A stretch of DNA of 64,000 nt from DATBJG01 sp963790545 (GCA_963790545.1 CAWBPA010000024.1:1-64000), one strand, 5' to 3'; positions 53,001 to 61,842 are shown, counted from the stretch's first letter. Translations and numbers: made by a program. The notes: generated by a model from the sequence alone, not told the origin.

Positions 53001-53215
53001 CCCGCAACGGTTTCCCTGTTCTCGATGATCACTTCCAGACATCTGTGCCGGGGCTGTTCATCACCAGCATGCCCGCCACTCAGGACTTTGGGCCCTTCTT
53101 TGCCTTTACGGTTTCGGTACGTGCCTCAGCACAACTGATCTGCGAAGCGATCAGTGTTGTGAGTGAGCGGGGGCGCGAGCAGACCAGACGATTACATCCT
53201 GCTCGGTCGCGCTGA
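52997..53215 (+). pseudogene. Fragment: C-terminus of an FAD-dependent oxidoreductase
   Basis: Overlapping the end of the ADP-ribosylglycohydrolase frame, a second frame (open back to about 52976) reads RNGFPVLDDHFQTSVPGLFI, TSMPATQDFGPFFAFTVSV and RASAQLICEAI. This pattern is the C-terminal end of FAD/NAD(P)-binding monooxygenase or thioredoxin-reductase-like proteins. The rest of that gene, including its nucleotide-binding folds, is not in the window. So a deletion or recombination has joined the middle of one gene to the tail of another. Confidence 0.65.
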
Positions 53216-53226
53216 GGGGACGAGTC

Positions 53227-55889
53227 TCAGTCGGACCGCAGTGCGCCCGCCGGTTGCGTTGTCGATGCGCGCCACGCAGGAACGCCGCACGCAATCAGGC
53301 TGGTGACTGCGAGGAGACCAACAACCGACGAATAGGTGAGCGGATCCGCCGGGCTGACGCCATAGAGCGCATTCGCCATCAAGCGCGATAGACTCAGCGC
53401 GCCTGCCATGCCGAACATCATTCCGGCTCCCACCATCAGCATTCCACTACGAAGGACGAGCCGCAGCAGGTCGCGGGGCGTCGCGCCGAGCGCGAGCCGC
53501 ACGCCGAACTCGCGTCTCTGCTGGCTCACACCGTACGCGACAACTCCGTAGATGCCGACCGCCGCGAGTACCAGTGCGAGCGCGCTGAACAGCGTCATCA
53601 CGGCCACCGACGTGCTGCGAATTAGCATCGAGTCGCCCACGAGCGCCTCGAGCGTCTTGACGTGATACACGGGCTGAGCCGGATCAATCGCCTGAATTTC
53701 CGCCCGGACGGCGCTGCTGAGGTCTTCGGGACGTGTTGCACTCCGAATTGCGAGCATCATCATGGCCACCGGCGCCTGCGCCAACGGCACGTACACTTCT
53801 GGATCAGGATCATCGGTGAGCGCAGAATGGTGCACATCCCCGATCACGCCAACGATCGTCAGCCATGGCGCATCTGCGTCACTACCGAGTTTCACCCGAC
53901 GACCGACTGCTGACTGTCCACCGAGATACCGGCGCGCCAGCGTCCGATTGACCAGGGCGACAGGCGCCCCTTCCGCGCTGTCGCGACTGTCGAAGAACCG
54001 ACCTTCAATAAGCGGGATGCGCATGGTCGCGTGATAGCGCGGGCTGGCGATGCGATACGACGCCGAAGGCTCGCGCCCGAGTTCAGGCGTCGGAGCCCCG
54101 TCAACCGTCAACCGCGTGCCGCCATCATAGGTGCTGAACGGCAAGACGTTGACGAATCCAGCGGAGCGCACGCCACCTAGACGTTCGAGTCGGTCGATCG
54201 CCTCGTTGTAGAACTGCCGGCGCTGGTACGGCTCGCGATACTTGTCGTCCGGCAGCGTCATCGTCATCGTCAGCACGCCCGCCGGATCAAAGCCCGGGTC
54301 GACGTGCTGAACGCCGCTGTAACTGCGGACCAGCAAGCCGGCGCCGATCAACAGCAGCGTCGACAGGGCGACCTCCGCGACAACCAAACCGGTGCGAAGC
54401 CGCCGGGTGCCGAGGCTTCCGCCGGTTGACGCCGATTCTCTGAGGCCGTCCTGAAGCTGCTCGCGCGTCGCGCGCCATGCCGGGAGAAGGCCGAAGACCA
54501 CGCTGGTCAGGAGCGAGATGATCAGCGTGTAACCGAACGTGGTGCCATCGATTCCGATTTCTTCGATGTAGGGTTGGGTCGTCAGCAGGATCTCTGGGAG
54601 AGATGCGCGCAACCCGCTGAGCACGAGCATCGCGAGCAGACTGCCCGCCGCTCCGCCCGCGAGCGCCAGCAGCATGCCTTCGATGAGCAGCTGACGCCCG
54701 ATGCGCATGCGGCTTGCACCGATGGCCGCACGTACGGCGAGCTCCCGGCGACGTGACACTCCGCGCGCCAACAGGAGATTCGCGACATTCGCGCATGCCA
54801 GGACCAGAACCATCGCGACGGTGACGAGCATGATCGGAATGGCCGGACCCGCCTGTTCTTCGTCCAGCCTTCCCATCTCGATGAGACGGGCACCCAAGCC
54901 GCGGTTCGTGTCGGGATACTCGCGGGCGAACGTACGCATCAGGACATCGAGCTCCGATTGCGCCTGCCCGTATGACACTCCCGGACGAAGTCGTCCGACG
55001 ACCGTGGCGCCGTCGGTCGCGGCGGCCTGGCCGCGCCCTGAATCTCGCATGCGCCAAGGCATCCACACATCGCCTTTGAAGTTGAACACCGGGTACTCGA
55101 ACCGCGGTGGCATGACGCCGACGATGTCGTGTGGCTGGCCGTTCACCACGAGCCGTCGGCCAACGATCGACGGGTCGCCACCAAAGCGGCGCTGCCACAG
55201 CCCGTGACTGATCACCGCGACGTCGGCTTCTCTATCCGCGTCTTCAAATGCGCGCCCTATCGCCGCGGGCACGCCGAGGAGCGAGAACGTGTTCGGGGTG
55301 ACTCGGTACGCCTGCACGCGCTCGGGCATGTCTCCATCGGTGAGGTTGGCGCTGAGATACGTATATGCCGCCACCGACTCGAGTGACCTCGCCTGACGCT
55401 GCAAATCGAAGAAATCCGCCTGTCGAAGATTGAAAAGCATCTCGCCCTCGTCGACGTCCCATCCCAGCACAAAGGCGACGCGCGCAGGATCGTGATACGG
55501 AAGAGGCTTCAGCGAGAATACGTTGAGGACGCTGAAGATGGCCGAGTTCGCGCCGATTCCGAGGGCGAGTGTCGCGACGGCAGCGAGCGTGAAACCCGGG
55601 CTCCTCCACATCAATCGACATCCGTAACGCACGTCCTGCAGCAGGGATTGCACGGCACTGTCTCCTGTTCGTGGCGGACTGTCCGGCGCGCGCCGATACG
55701 TGTCCGGGCGAAGCCGATCGATGCAGCAGGCGACGATCGATCGCAGGGCGAGATTCCAGAAGCGCAGTCGCGAGGGATGCCGCGACGCGTTCCATTCCTC
55801 TTCGAGGTCGCCGCCGATCGCTTCCCGCAGGCACGTGGGAGCAGGACATGCATCAGCAGCACGGCAAAGCGCGGCGGCCTCGCGCTCAC
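53227..55889 (-). CDS. MacB/FtsX-type orphan ABC permease (ADOP-like) with prefix domain
   Basis: The product of about 887 residues has a short N-terminal prefix (REAIGGDLEEEWNASRH), then two MacB-periplasmic/FtsX units. Unit one contains LLQDVRYGCRLMWRSPGFTL, LALGIGANSAIFSVLNVFSL and ACANVANLLLARGVSRRREL. Unit two has VVAEVALSTLLLIGAGLLVR, VSQQRREFGVRLALGATPRD and VPAWRASTTQPAGALRSD. The likely start is GTG 55889, overlapping the PadR stop by GTGA, which reads SARPPRFAVLLMHVLLPRAC; one base is missing near 55830 to join this to REAIGG. It forms a pair with the PadR gene, the usual arrangement for such permeases. Confidence 0.85.
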
Positions 55890-56212
55890 AAGGCCTCAAG
55901 CTCCGGGCTGACACCACGTGCCATCCGGGCGAGCGCTCGCTGCGACTGCCGCAGCAGTGTCGCACCAGCCGATTCGATGCGGTAATAGCGCTTGCGCTTG
56001 CCCCCGCGCTGCTCCGTCGGATCGCCAAGTCGTGAGGACACGAGATTGCGGCGCTCGAGCCGATCGAGCGCGGTGTAGACGGCGCCGGGAGAGACGGTAC
56101 GTCCCGTGCGCTTCTCGATCACCGCTCGAATCTGGACGCCGTACACCTCATCCTTGGCCTGTAGAAGCGCCAAGAGCAGGAGAAGCTCGAACTCGCCAAG
56201 GTGCACCCTCAT
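55886..56212 (-). CDS. PadR-family transcriptional regulator
   Basis: The 108-residue protein is a short PadR winged-helix regulator: LGEFELLLLLALLQAKDEVY, GVQIRAVIEKRTGRTVSPGA, VYTALDRLERRNLVSSRLGD and GGKRKRYYRIESAGATLLRQ. The last segment includes the PadR recognition pattern RRYY-type. Its stop overlaps the GTG of the permease downstream. It probably represses the permease; the ligand is unknown. Confidence 0.9.
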   Translation of the reverse strand: MRVHLGEFELLLLLALLQAKDEVYGVQIRAVIEKRTGRTVSPGAVYTALDRLERRNLVSSRLGDPTEQRGGKRKRYYRIESAGATLLRQSQRALARMARGVSPELEAL

Positions 56213-56270
56213 AGTCTAAGTGTAGGTAATATACGACTTCTGGCCGAAACGTTCAAGTAGACGCCTGAAG

Positions 56271-56303
56271 CAGGGTCCAAAGAGCAGGACCCGGCCTACG
56301 TAC
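56271..56303. repeat. Palindromic repeat upstream of padR, downstream of Nramp gene
   Basis: CAGGGTCC-AAAGAGCA-GGACCC followed by GGCCTACGTAC is nearly identical to the second unit at 29755-29826, including the AAAGAGCA loop. A short GGGGTCAGACCCC inverted repeat at about 56323-56336 overlaps the end of the neighbouring gene. Confidence 0.8.
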
Positions 56304-56326
56304 TTACGTTTTACGAAAAAATGGGG

Positions 56327-57829
56327 TCAGACCCCATTTAGCACGCTGAGAAACGACAGGGTGACAAAGAAGCCATAAAAGAGGGCCATGGCAACAAGCG
56401 CCGCCCGGCGCCAGAGCGGCGGCCGAACGTGCGGCGGCAGCAGCCGTGTGTTGATGTAAAGCAGGTGCATCGACGCCAGAATGAAGATGGCGCCGGCGAC
56501 ATTCGCGCCTATTTTCAGTAAGACGATCGGTTGGGCGAGGCGCATCGCCACGAGACCCCACACGACCACCGCAGCCAGGACGCTGTAGTAAACGGCCCGT
56601 ACGTCACCACCGCGCCAGGCCCGGACGCGGCGGCTGCCCGTCCACAGGATATCGGTGATCGCGCGTACCATGGCCTCGAGATTGTCCAATTGTGTCTTGA
56701 ACAGAACCCAGGCCCCCAGAAACGCGATGATGCCGGCGACCATACCACCCACGCTGGTGCCAACCGCGGATGCGAGTGCCGCACTGATGCCGAGCCCTTC
56801 GATGTTGGTACCGCGGGGAAGGAACGTCACGTAGAGCAGCGCGGGGAGCACCATGCCGAGAATCGCGCCCACGAAGAACACGCCCCACTGATCGACGCGA
56901 ACGATACGCCACCACCCTCGCCATCGGCGCATGGCCTCTGGTCCGGGTCTGAACATGAAGCCGCTATGCGCCAGGTTCACTTTCCGCCCCCCGACGGCGG
57001 CGGGTATGTAACCCGCCCGCTCGCCCATCCCGTAGCCTTTGTCACGTGCCCAGTTCGCCAAGGTCACGTTGACGACACCACCGGCGCCGGAATAGGCGAC
57101 GAGCGCACCCAGCAGGAAGAAGTCGGTGCCAGCGGGAAAGAAGTTGAACGCACGACCCGCCGTGTCAAAACCGACCAGTCCGGACAACGCCGCCAGCCAC
57201 GTCGCGCCCGGCACGAATAGAGCGGCAAGCACGAAGAACCCACCCAGAATGGAGACGACAAGGACCCAATTGAGCATCTCGAGCGTTCGCTCGATGCGGC
57301 GTCCGACCGAAAGCACGACGACGCACGCCAGAAACGTGCCGACGCCAATCAGGTAAATCGCTCCTTCGTCGAGCGGCCCGGCAAGACGTCTCGCAACGAG
57401 AAAGAAAATGGCGCCCGCCGCCGTGCCGGCCCATGCGGGCCAACCGACCTGGAGAAAGTAGAGCACCGCGTACACGCTGGCCCAGGCGGTCGAAGAGGGA
57501 CGCGTCCGCATGAACCCCGTAAACACCGGTTCACCGGTGGCGACGGTGTATCGCATCAACTCCGTATTGAAGATGGTCTGGAGGAATACCGCGACGACCG
57601 TGACCCAGAGCAGCGACAATCCGTACCGCACGAATGCAGCCGGCCCGAGCAGGAACTCACCGCTGCCAATCGAGACGCCCAGGACAATCACGCCAGGCCC
57701 GACCACACCGACCCAGCCGAGGCCCTGTGGCATGGGCGGCACTGGAAGATCCGCCGGCACCCACGGATCCAGTCCCGAGCGAGCTTCCGGGGCATCGGTG
57801 GTGGCTCGCACTGCGGACGTCACGGTCAT
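56327..57829 (-). CDS. Nramp-related divalent metal/proton transporter
   Basis: The 500-residue membrane protein has about eleven helices of the Nramp/APC fold. It starts with a soluble part, then VGPGVIVLGVSIGSGEFLLG, whose SIGSGEF replaces the DPGN motif of true manganese transporters. Later parts include GTFLACVVVLSVGRRIERTL, YSGAGGVVNVTLANWARDKG and AFLGAWVLFKTQLDNLEAM. The group lacks the canonical metal ligands, so the substrate may be magnesium or something else. Minus strand, convergent to nothing close; a palindrome lies next to its stop. Confidence 0.8.
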   Translation of the reverse strand: MTVTSAVRATTDAPEARSGLDPWVPADLPVPPMPQGLGWVGVVGPGVIVLGVSIGSGEFLLGPAAFVRYGLSLLWVTVVAVFLQTIFNTELMRYTVATGEPVFTGFMRTRPSSTAWASVYAVLYFLQVGWPAWAGTAAGAIFFLVARRLAGPLDEGAIYLIGVGTFLACVVVLSVGRRIERTLEMLNWVLVVSILGGFFVLAALFVPGATWLAALSGLVGFDTAGRAFNFFPAGTDFFLLGALVAYSGAGGVVNVTLANWARDKGYGMGERAGYIPAAVGGRKVNLAHSGFMFRPGPEAMRRWRGWWRIVRVDQWGVFFVGAILGMVLPALLYVTFLPRGTNIEGLGISAALASAVGTSVGGMVAGIIAFLGAWVLFKTQLDNLEAMVRAITDILWTGSRRVRAWRGGDVRAVYYSVLAAVVVWGLVAMRLAQPIVLLKIGANVAGAIFILASMHLLYINTRLLPPHVRPPLWRRAALVAMALFYGFFVTLSFLSVLNGV

Positions 57830-57891
57830 CAGATGTCGTGGGAACGGACCGCACAGCCTACCACAGCGATGCTGAAGTTCTCAGTTCTAAG

Positions 57892-57988
57892 GCTCCACGC
57901 CGAGTTCGCAGAGTATCCGCAAAGGCCGCAGAAAGATCCGTATCTATGGCATTTTCTGCGACCTCTGCGTCCTCTGCGTCCTCAGCGA
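57892..57988. repeat. CGCAGAG-type intergenic repeat
   Basis: CCGAGTTCGCAGAGTATCCG begins the copy and CTGCGACCTCTGCGTCC with CTCTGCGTCCTCAGCG ends it, giving a long imperfect hairpin. It is related to the copies at 16545-16632 and 60117-60213. It lies between the Nramp-type and glycine-zipper genes. Confidence 0.65.
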
Positions 57989-58004
57989 TGAAGATTCATA
58001 GCTC

Positions 58005-58562
58005 TTAGAATCGCACGGACAGGAGCACGCCCTTGCGTTCGCGCGTCACCAGCGGCGAGATGGTCAGCCGCGCCGAGTTGCTGGGCTTGTAGTAGATGAT
58101 CTGATTGCTCAGCATGAGCGCATCGAGACCTGCGCCGACGCCAGCCCCGAGGCCGCCGTACACCAACGCGAGAATTGGAATCAACGCGCTGGCATTTCCA
58201 TCTCCGCTCGCAATGGCCACGCCGGCCGCAAGTCCGAGGCCGGCACCAATACCAAGTCCCCACTTGGCACCATTGCCAAGAGAGTCCTGGCGATCCTGGC
58301 GGATCGTCGTGATCTCGACTTCTGTCAGATCGCGTCGGCCACCCTCCACCAGCAGAGCCAGAGACGATGACGACAGGCTTGCGATCTGACCTTTGAACTC
58401 ACGGCCCGTATTGTCGGTCACGCTGATCGTGTCGCCTGGCTTGACCAGAACTTGCAGCTGCTCGAACGAGCCGGCCATGTTCTGCGCCTCCGCGATGGGG
58501 GCGGCGGCCAGAAGGGTCAGCAGAAGCAACGTCGCGACGTAGGGCAGTGGCTGGGTCAGCAT
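58005..58562 (-). CDS. Exported glycine-zipper protein
   Basis: The 185-residue protein begins with a signal peptide (YVATLLLLTLLAAAPIAEAQ). A mature part follows with VKPGDTISVTDNTGREFKG and LLVEGGRRDLTEVEITTI, an SH3-like or stress-response-like beta segment. Glycine-rich hydrophobic helices follow: GIGAGLGLAAGVAIASG and YGGLGAGVGAGLDALML. The end is SPLVTRERKGVLLSVRF, aromatic-terminated. Membrane insertion or oligomerisation is probable; function unknown. Confidence 0.65.
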   Translation of the reverse strand: MLTQPLPYVATLLLLTLLAAAPIAEAQNMAGSFEQLQVLVKPGDTISVTDNTGREFKGQIASLSSSSLALLVEGGRRDLTEVEITTIRQDRQDSLGNGAKWGLGIGAGLGLAAGVAIASGDGNASALIPILALVYGGLGAGVGAGLDALMLSNQIIYYKPSNSARLTISPLVTRERKGVLLSVRF

Positions 58563-58789
58563 AGGCGCCTCATTTTTTGGTTCGCGTAGGGCCCCACCCC
58601 CACGCGCAGCCGTCGTCCTTCGACGCTCCGGATCTTGCGACACACGCTCGGCATCGAGTGTGGGGCCTCATCATCGTGATGCGTTAACCGCGGGCAAAAA
58701 GGCCCACGACCACGTACTCGACCTCAGGCTACCGCCCCTGTAGGGACGAAGTCGTGACAGATCCCTGAGAAAATTGTGAAAAAGGGAGG

Positions 58790-58968
58790 ACGCGGACCCT
58801 AACAGGCTGCTGAAAAACGCAGCCTGAAGTTGGAAGTCTGAAGTCAAAAGTCTGAAGCGTGAGAATTCTGGCCGAATTCCGAAGCTCAGACTTCAACTTC
58901 TAACTTCAGACTTCAGGTTGCTGGCTTTTTCAGCAACCTGCTAAAGGGTCCGCGCTACGGCAACACGT
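58790..58968. repeat. Palindromic repeat interrupted by an insertion
   Basis: The left half ACGCGGACCCT ends at 58800 and the right half AGGGTCCGCGCTAC starts at 58945. Without the inserted element the halves would form the same 11-bp stem as at 40343-40369. Confidence 0.85.
58799..58944. mobile_element. MITE-like inverted-repeat element inserted in a palindrome
   Basis: Between two copies of CTAA (58799-58802 and 58941-58944), a probable target duplication, lies an element of about 140 bases with imperfect terminal inverted repeats. The left end is CAGGCTGCTGAAAAA and the right end TTTTTCAGCAACCTG. Further in, GAAGTTGGAAGTCTGAAGTC on the left mirrors GACTTCAACTTCTAACTTC on the right. It encodes no protein. 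A solo copy of the right end lies at 41463-41510. Such small non-coding elements are usually moved by a transposase elsewhere; none is in the window. Confidence 0.65.
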
Positions 58969-58976
58969 GGGCCACG

Positions 58977-60074
58977 CTACGCAATTATGGATTCTTGCCG
59001 GGCTACCTGCACGCTTTCCGCAAGACGACGAATGCCCTCGTCAATCTCGGCAGGTGAAAGTGCACAGAAGGGGAGCCGGACGAATCGCTCGCCGCCGCCT
59101 TCCGGGAAAAACGCCAGGCCGTCGGCGAGATTGAGCCCACGCGTCGCCGCTTGCGCTCGGACGGCCGTCGTTAGAACACCCTGGGCAAGCGTCAGCGAGA
59201 CAAAGAATCCCCCTTCGGGACGTGTCGCACGCGCATCGGGTAGGTGCTTGTCGAGTCCCGCGAGGCAGGCATCGAGACGCGGCGCGTAGAGGGCTTTCAA
59301 ACGTTCGATTTGCGGGACGAGGAGACCTTGACGGCACCATTCGTACGCAATGCCCTGGGCAAGATAGCCGGGCGAGATGTAGGTGTCCTCGGCCACCTTG
59401 CCAAGCTTTGCCACCAGCGACGGCTCGCCAATCAGAAACCCCATGCGAACCCCGGGAGCGATGAGCTTGGTGAACGAGCTCATGTGGAGGGTCCGTTCCG
59501 GGGCCATTTCGTACAGCGTCGGCTCCTCTTTGCCGCGATAACGAAGCAACCGGTAAGGCGCATCTTCGACGAGCAGGAACCCGTACTGCGACGCCAGCTC
59601 GACAAGCCGCTTTCGCTTGCTCGCGGAACACGTCGAGCCAGCAGGGTTCTGGAAATCCGGGATCACGTAAAAAAACTTCGGGACCTGCTTCTGGAGCGCC
59701 CGCTCGAGCGCTTGAATGTCCGGCCCGTCAGCTTCGATTGGAATGCCAACGACCTTCCCTCCGTGACGACGGAGGATGGTGAGCGTCCGGTCGTAGGTGG
59801 GGGACTCGGTGAATACCACGTCCCCGTTCTTCAGCATCAGCAAGCACAGAAACTCGATAATCTGCAGCGAGCCGTTGCCAGTCAGCACCCGATCGACGCT
59901 CACGCGCTGCCATTCCGCGAGCCATTCACGAAGTGGCAGGTACCCCAGCGCTGGACCGTACTGGAGAACGGCCGCCCCACTCGACTTGAGTACCGAGCGT
60001 GCAGCCTCGATGACCTCTGGTATCGGAAACGACTCGTTCGCTGGAACGCCTCGCGTGAAATTAATGGTCTCCAT
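58977..60074 (-). CDS. PLP-dependent aminotransferase (fold type I)
   Basis: The 365-residue protein is a class I/II aminotransferase of the LysN/MocR-like branch without a DNA-binding domain. Parts seen are AVLQYGPALGYLPLREWLAE, RVLTGNGSLQIIEFLCLLML, VIPDFQNPAGSTCSASKRKR, LVEDAPYRLLRYRG, and the PLP lysine region HMSSFTKLIAPGVRMGFL. It ends normally. The group includes 2-aminoadipate and aromatic aminotransferases; the substrate is not readable here. Start ATG 60074 lies just after repeat DNA. Confidence 0.9.
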   Translation of the reverse strand: METINFTRGVPANESFPIPEVIEAARSVLKSSGAAVLQYGPALGYLPLREWLAEWQRVSVDRVLTGNGSLQIIEFLCLLMLKNGDVVFTESPTYDRTLTILRRHGGKVVGIPIEADGPDIQALERALQKQVPKFFYVIPDFQNPAGSTCSASKRKRLVELASQYGFLLVEDAPYRLLRYRGKEEPTLYEMAPERTLHMSSFTKLIAPGVRMGFLIGEPSLVAKLGKVAEDTYISPGYLAQGIAYEWCRQGLLVPQIERLKALYAPRLDACLAGLDKHLPDARATRPEGGFFVSLTLAQGVLTTAVRAQAATRGLNLADGLAFFPEGGGERFVRLPFCALSPAEIDEGIRRLAESVQVARQESIIA

Positions 60075-60092
60075 CGGCCAAACGTCCTCTTT

Positions 60093-60262
60093 CAGTTCTC
60101 AGTTCTCAGTTTTCAGCTCAACGCAGAGTTCGCAGTGGCCGCTGAGGCCGCAGAGGATTTTTATCTAAAGAATTCCCTGCGCACTCCGCGTCCTCGGCGT
60201 TCCTCGGCGTTGAAATATTCACAGGCTGTCAGTTTTCAGTGCTGTTGATCCGCGTGATCCGC
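60093..60262. repeat. CGCAGAG-type repeat with TTCTCAG tandems
   Basis: TTCAGTTCTCAGTTCTCAG at 60093 onwards is a short tandem. ACGCAGAGTTCGCAGTGGCC starts the larger copy at 60121; GCACTCCGCGTCCTCGGCG ends it. After it lie GTTGATCCGCG and TGATCCGCG direct repeats (60244-60262). The 190-base gap between two minus-strand genes is almost entirely repeat. Confidence 0.6.
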
Positions 60263-60264
60263 GT

Positions 60265-61275
60265 TTAAAACATCGCTATCGGGTTCACCGGCGAGCCCGT
60301 TCCTTTCGGGATGGGCAGCGGTGCGACCGTCAGCATGAACTCCCAGCGACTACGCGCCGCGGCCGCTTCGCTCAACGCGTCGAAGTCCGCTCGGTCGATG
60401 AGATGTATGCCGAGGATCGTCAGCGTGAAATCATGGAGCGCCAGTCGTGGGAGATCGCCCGGGGGCTGCGGCACATAGCCAGGCGTCTCCCATCCGATGA
60501 GCGCAACATCACGTTTCTTCAACCAGGGAATCACCGAGTTATCGAGCCCCGCGGCACCTTCGTCAATCGGCCACAGTCCAAGTTTGGCGCGACGAGCCCA
60601 TCGTCCCCACCGGACCAGGAAGGCGTCGCCAGGCCCCACGCGAACGCCGGCCTTCTTTTCCCAGGCTTCCAAATCTTCCGGGAAGATACGAGTTCCCGGC
60701 TCCAGATACGGCACACCCTTGAGGCGCGGAATGTCGTACAACACGCCGCGCGTCACGATGCCTTGCTTCATCGTCAGGATCGAATTCCTGGCCGCGCCAC
60801 CGCTCAGCGTGACCAGGTCTGCAACAGGATAGCCGTTCCACATTTTGCCGTTGAAGAATCGATGCGCAAACGAATCGAGGTGCGTCGTGCCGGCGCCATG
60901 AATGCACGGATATCCGATTCGATCGGCGGCATTGGCCTCTGTGGCCGTGATCATCGCCCATTCGACGGGGCAGGGCACGTCGGGTCCCTTCTCGGTGCTG
61001 GCGTTGGACGCGAGCGATACCGTCACGCCTTCCCGCACGAGCGCCGCTGCCGCCTTCCGTTTGGCCGCCGAAATCAGGTTGAGCGTGCCCAGCTCATCCT
61101 CTTTGCCCCATCGTCCCCAATTGGAGAGCTCCACTTGCCAGCGTTCGTACTCCGTTGGCGTCACGAGGGGCCGGGTTGCTGGAGCCTGCGCCATCGGCTT
61201 CGGCACGTACAGCGCCACGGCTGCCACCAGGCCGACGACCATCAACGCCAGTGAGCTGACGAGCCGCGTTTTCAT
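60265..61275 (-). CDS. Exported cyclase-family metal-dependent hydrolase
   Basis: The 336-residue protein begins with a signal peptide from ATG 61275 (VSSLALMVVGLVAAVALYV), which has GGAG six bases upstream. An ATG at 61287 is in frame but abuts a repeat. The cyclase/kynurenine-formamidase-like fold is seen in NWGRWGKEDELGTLNLISA, GAGTTHLDSFAHRFFNGKM (metal ligands in HLDSFAH), GVLYDIPRLKG and FLVRWGRWARRAKLG. The C-terminal metal ligand helix has ALHDFTLTILGIHLIDRAD. It would hydrolyse an amide or similar bond in the periplasm; substrate unknown. Confidence 0.85.
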   Translation of the reverse strand: MKTRLVSSLALMVVGLVAAVALYVPKPMAQAPATRPLVTPTEYERWQVELSNWGRWGKEDELGTLNLISAAKRKAAAALVREGVTVSLASNASTEKGPDVPCPVEWAMITATEANAADRIGYPCIHGAGTTHLDSFAHRFFNGKMWNGYPVADLVTLSGGAARNSILTMKQGIVTRGVLYDIPRLKGVPYLEPGTRIFPEDLEAWEKKAGVRVGPGDAFLVRWGRWARRAKLGLWPIDEGAAGLDNSVIPWLKKRDVALIGWETPGYVPQPPGDLPRLALHDFTLTILGIHLIDRADFDALSEAAAARSRWEFMLTVAPLPIPKGTGSPVNPIAMF

Positions 61276-61287
61276 TGGCGTCTCCAT

Positions 61288-61314
61288 GCCGGACCTGAAG
61301 GTCCGGCCTACGTA
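61288..61314. repeat. Palindromic repeat upstream of cyclase gene
   Basis: GCCGGACCT-GA-AGGTCCGGC with CTACGTA is a 9-bp stem directly in front of the cyclase start region and between it and the ferritin-like gene. The two genes are on one strand, so it would be in an mRNA leader or at the end of the ferritin-like transcript. Confidence 0.8.
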
Positions 61315-61322
61315 TCGCTGAC

Positions 61323-61350
61323 TTTGACCTTTGACCTTTGACCTTTGACC
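61323..61350. repeat. TTTGACC tandem repeat, four copies
   Basis: Four perfect copies of TTTGACC stand in line just beyond the stop of the ferritin-like gene, preceded by a partial copy. The unit is seven bases, so it is not coding-phase related. It is a likely hotspot for length change. Confidence 0.9.
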
Positions 61351-61353
61351 TTC

Positions 61354-61794
61354 TTAAGGCCAGCGCGCGAGCATTTGTCGCAGTTCATCGCGATGGTTCG
61401 ACTCGTCGGCAATGATCGTGTCGAGCTCCGCCGCGAGGCCATGTTCACCAGCCGCCTCTGCCTGGCGTCGCCGCGTGATGTAGCGCGCGAGCGTCTCGAT
61501 CTCGGCCTTAAGTGCCACCTCGAGCATGGCCTTGGCATCGGCCACGACGACCACGGGTGTCGGCGCGGAGGCGGGCGTCCCGCCCATGGCCGAGATTTTG
61601 TCGGCGAGGATTTGCGCGTGGGTCAATTCTTCCGGAATCTCGTTCGCGAAAAACGTACGGAGCTCCTGGCGATACGGCCCCTGGACCATGCTCGCATAGA
61701 GACGATACATGATGATGGCTTGGAACTCTGCCTGGAGATCCTGGTTGAGGCCTTCGAGCAGCTTGTTTTGCTTCACATTCGTTTTCTTTGCCAC
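61354..61794 (-). CDS. Ferritin-like (bacterioferritin-type) protein
   Basis: The 146-residue protein is a four-helix ferritin-like protein: LLEGLNQDLQAEFQAIIMYR, FFANEIPEELTHAQILADK, ALKAEIETLARYITRRRQAE and LDTIIADESNHRDELRQMLA. The E...ExxH pairs (EELTH, ESNHRDE and early glutamates) are the di-iron ligands. It starts with MAKKTNVKQ. It is close to the rubrerythrin/ bacterioferritin-like group and would store iron or reduce peroxide. A GGAGGG ribosome site precedes it. Confidence 0.85.
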   Translation of the reverse strand: MAKKTNVKQNKLLEGLNQDLQAEFQAIIMYRLYASMVQGPYRQELRTFFANEIPEELTHAQILADKISAMGGTPASAPTPVVVVADAKAMLEVALKAEIETLARYITRRRQAEAAGEHGLAAELDTIIADESNHRDELRQMLARWP

Positions 61795-61842
61795 GTTTCC
61801 CTCCTTCAGGTCAGCATACCTGTTTCGTCGGCGACTCTCGAG

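Larger units (their letters stand above)
58563..58976. other. Intergenic stretch with nested repeats
   Basis: The first 225 bases contain no gene or clear signal; a few short GC-rich stretches are seen. The rest is the palindrome split by an inserted element, described separately. No promoter could be called with confidence. Confidence 0.5.

Noticed and set aside
49011..53215. Defence island
   Set aside because: The methyltransferases, WapI-like protein and ADP-ribosylglycohydrolase drew attention, but no restriction, nuclease, toxin or effector partner is present.
53227..56028. Permease start at 56028 giving 933 residues
   Set aside because: Residues before the REAIGGDLEEEW region in that frame overlap padR and do not resemble the family; a GTG at 55889 with one missing base fits better.
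61323..61350. CRISPR-like array (TTTGACC copies)
   Set aside because: The seven-base units have no spacers; it is a simple tandem repeat. No CRISPR array was seen anywhere in the window.
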